DNA of 64,000 nucleotides from Saccharum officinarum (taxonomy: Eukaryota > Streptophyta > Magnoliopsida > Poales > Poaceae), in NCBI GenBank assembly GCA_020631735.1, contig CM036162.1, positions 89,046,016 to 89,110,015 of the forward strand, in the 5' to 3' direction. Each line of letters begins with the position of its first letter. Position 1 is the first letter of the stretch. Below are positions 61,375 to 64,000 of this stretch, piece after piece. The translations under genes and the position numbers were made by a program. A model generated the notes under the pieces. It made no database searches, was not told the DNA's origin, and worked only from the letters and a program-made list of their open reading frames with translations.

Positions 61375-64000
61375 TGTAACACCCTAAAATTTGACCTAGT
61401 TTGAAAACCACAAAAAATTTGAACATTTTAAAACTTTATATAGAAACTAGAATATATAACCAACATAGGAACTTTTTACAAATAAAATTAACATAGGAAA
61501 ATAAAACTTGATGTGTGAATGTTTGCTTGGCTTGTTGAACTTATGGTGGTACATTTTTGCACACTCATGCATTCAAATTTGAATTTAAAATCATTTAAAC
61601 ATATGCATACTTGAGCTTGGAAAAGGAAAAAGGAATTAGAAAATGGAAAAAGACACTTGGGATGAATCTCTCCCTCTCCCTCCCATAAGCCCGCAACAGC
61701 AGCCCACCTCCATCCCTCCATCCCTCCCTTCTCCCGCGTGAGCCAGCCGAGTAGTGCCGCGGCTGCCATGGCCCAGCTTTGGCCTAGCCTCGCCCATGCT
61801 TCTCTCTTCCCCTCTCCCTCCTACTGACACCTGGGCCCTGCCTGTTAGCTTCATCGTCGACCTTAGGCCGACAGCCGTACGCAGCACAGCATCGCGCGTC
61901 AACGCTCCGCCAGCGCCACGCCAATGCCAGCGGAGGTCAGCGATGACACGACGACAACGGGACCCCATGGTGCCCCTCCTTTCTCCTCCTCTTCCCTCTC
62001 CTCCCTCACTATGAGCTCGTCAACCCTAGCGCCATGGTCGCCGCCACGCCGAGCCATCGGAGTAGCCACTAAGGCACTTTGACGTGCACGTGGGCAAGCT
62101 CTAGCTATGGCAACATGACCAGACGAGGTCAACCATGTGAGCACGTGGTGGATAAGCATGGCCATGAGAAATATCTCACCATCGGGACACCGGCCTAGCC
62201 AGCCTATAAATAGGCCCGGCCAACACTGCTCTTGTCTCGCCCTCTCGGCCTCTCCACTATCAGCTCTGCCAAGGACAGGAACACCCCATCTCCCCCTCTA
62301 TTCCACCTTTCTCCTCTTCCTTTCCACTTTCTCCCATTTTCCCCAATTTGGGAGTTCACCGGCGCCATTAGCGCCACCTCTCCTCTTCTCCTTTGCTGCG
62401 ACATCAGCCGATTGGAGTGACCGATGACTTCCCAAGCTTCTCCTCTTCCGCTTTCCATAGCTAGTTGGTAGCTTAGGTCTCTGTGTTGCACTGCTCGCGT
62501 GCACCCCGCTCCGTCAAGCCGCCATGGCCGTCGGCCATCATCGGCAAGGCCACCCTAGGGCACACCACCACTGCTACACTCCTCACTCACTCGCACACAC
62601 ATACACGTAGTTAGTTGTTTAGGATAGGGCCTAAAGGGTCAAGTCCACCACAATGTGCTGTCATGACCCCTCTAATGAGTTGCCACCACCACTATGGGCA
62701 CCCGCTGCCGTCGGAGATCCCGCCACCATCTGTGGCGTGACCCCGTGAATTCTGTCCACCACTCGACCATCACCGCCAAGGCCTGACGCTGCTTGCGTAG
62801 CCAACTCTGGCGAGCCGAGCCTCCCTCCCCTATTTCGGTGATACAGCGGCCACCTCCATCTATCGCCGTCTCCCCTCCTCCCCCTTCTCTATCTCCACCT
62901 TGTGGGACCTGGTGGAAACGGCGTTGTCGTCATCCCTCTGTCCCCGTCCATCACCCCTCTCTCTCTTATTCACTGACACGTGGGCCCGAGGCCATAACGC
63001 CGATGCCGCCATTACTGCTGAGATAGGCAGGGTGGCCCACCCATCATCCACACACACACCACACACACACCGCAGGGTACGCATTAGAAAATGCTAGGTA
63101 CACCCAGCTAGTGTACACAGAGAGCTAAAAATATAGTTTCCTGACTTAGAAAAATTCCTAGAAAATTTGTAAATAAACTAGATGCATTAGGGAATTTAAT
63201 CATGTAGTTTGCACATATTTTCATGCACCAAAAAATGCATACAAAATTCCACCTAGTTAAATAGCTATGGAATAAACTTCTAAAATACATAACTTTTAAA
63301 CCCTAGCTCCTTTTTACATGAAACCACCTCTAAGATTCATCTAAAATCCAACCCTATCATTTGCACCTCATGCCACCATATAGTTCTATGTTTGCTTTTG
63401 CCCTTTCTTTTGTGGTTAGCGGTAGTTTTATTTCGACCGATACGCCCGACAGATGACGGTAATCATCAGGAGGACGAGGACCTGAATTTTGTAAACATGC
63501 TGGAAGGTGACAACGATGAAGGCAAGTCCTAGCTCCCCTCTCTACCATCTTGCTTAAACTACTGTAATGTTAAAACATGACTATAAGATTATTACCCTAG
63601 AATATGAGCTCGGTTAATGTGATATGATTAAGATAAATGGTTATCTTGTTATTTTATGAGCTCCACGTTATGAATAGATTTAGGGATAATAATGGAACTT
63701 AAAACTTGTTAAACCTAAAACTAAACCCCGACATGGGGCGAGTGGTGGTGAACTCTGGAGGTAGTTTACCATGGCAGGATGCCTGGAGAGGATTCCTGTG
63801 GGATATACTCACCTAGGTCACATAAGGACTAGTTCATAGTCCCTCTCGCCTAGTGAGTCATTTCATATAGCCACATATCTATATGGGTAGGCTTAATCTC
63901 ACTCCCTGTTAGATAGAAGTATAATTTCTACTAGGAGGCCGGTGTAGGCAGCGGAATATCAGGAGCCAACAGGGGGATAGGTTTTCTTCTGTGGTCCGGC
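61375..64000 (+). repeat. Long LTR of a Ty3/gypsy (Tekay/Del-like) element, running off the window
   Basis: Starts tgtaacaccctaaaatttga, a start shared by large grass LTRs. It continues through a C-rich promoter region, a TATA box at 62205, and an AT-rich later part with gacgaggacctgaattttg and ctcacctaggtcacataagg, typical of Tekay-like LTRs as far as I recall. No LTR end, PBS or coding sequence is reached by 64000. Short ORFs in the C-rich part are not genes. Confidence 0.6.
62205..62213 (+). promoter_or_regulatory. TATA box of the long LTR
   Basis: tataaatag in a GC-rich context (agcctataaataggcccggc), the best core-promoter match in the window. Transcription would start about 30 bases downstream. 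Confidence 0.65.

Overview
This is a window of plant nuclear DNA from a grass, probably an Andropogoneae-type species (sorghum, sugarcane or maize relatives). That is inferred from spliced plant gene structure, chromoviral and Ty1/copia retrotransposons, a Poaceae-type SINE, Stowaway and Tourist MITEs, and three copies of a short MITE with ends GGCCTTGTTTAG that I associate with this tribe. It is a typical TE-nested intergenic region. Only one host gene is recognisable, a broken acyl-CoA oxidase 4 (ACX4)-like gene. There is one 100-N assembly gap.

Layout. 1-830: end of a retroelement-type ORF, cut by the gap. 1017-3864: minus-strand LINE that keeps ORF1 and a 3' tail but has no ORF2, with a perfect 14-bp target duplication. 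4.8-6.4 kb: a Stowaway, a 769-bp Mutator-type MITE with a 9-bp TSD, and a LINE ORF2 tail. 6.69-9.98 kb: a ~3.3-kb imperfect palindrome with a smaller hairpin element nested in its right arm. 10392-16111: a complete, apparently very young chromovirus (Reina-like, minus strand) with identical-looking 358-bp LTRs, TSD tagag, PBS, PPT and an unbroken 1612-codon gag-pol with chromodomain.

17-29 kb: a small unrecognised ORF with a signal-peptide-like start, a LINE tail, and a decayed pol-less Ty1/copia element. The copia gag is interrupted by a foldback MITE, and its 3' LTR faces a second LTR of the same family in inverted orientation. 29-45 kb: a graveyard of PIF/Harbinger, hAT, Mutator, Stowaway and possibly Helitron elements, several with exact TSDs.

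45.2-54.1 kb: ACX4-like exons 1-8 read on the plus strand with proper splice sites. Then exon 8 recurs with exon 9 on the minus strand, so the 3' half is an inverted duplication and the C-terminal exons are absent. 54-57 kb: a hAT element inside the inverted arm, an exact 192-bp tandem duplication, and a deleted hAT with a transposase C-terminus. 57-64 kb: an 89-bp minisatellite, TE coding remnants, a Ty3/gypsy protease fragment, and a long LTR with a TATA box that runs off the window.

How the parts relate: apart from ACX4, which would encode a peroxisomal beta-oxidation enzyme if intact, every coding signal is TE-derived. The chromovirus is the only element that looks intact enough to be autonomous. 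The large palindrome and the other foldback elements could produce hairpin RNA if transcribed, which would link them to silencing; that is inference.
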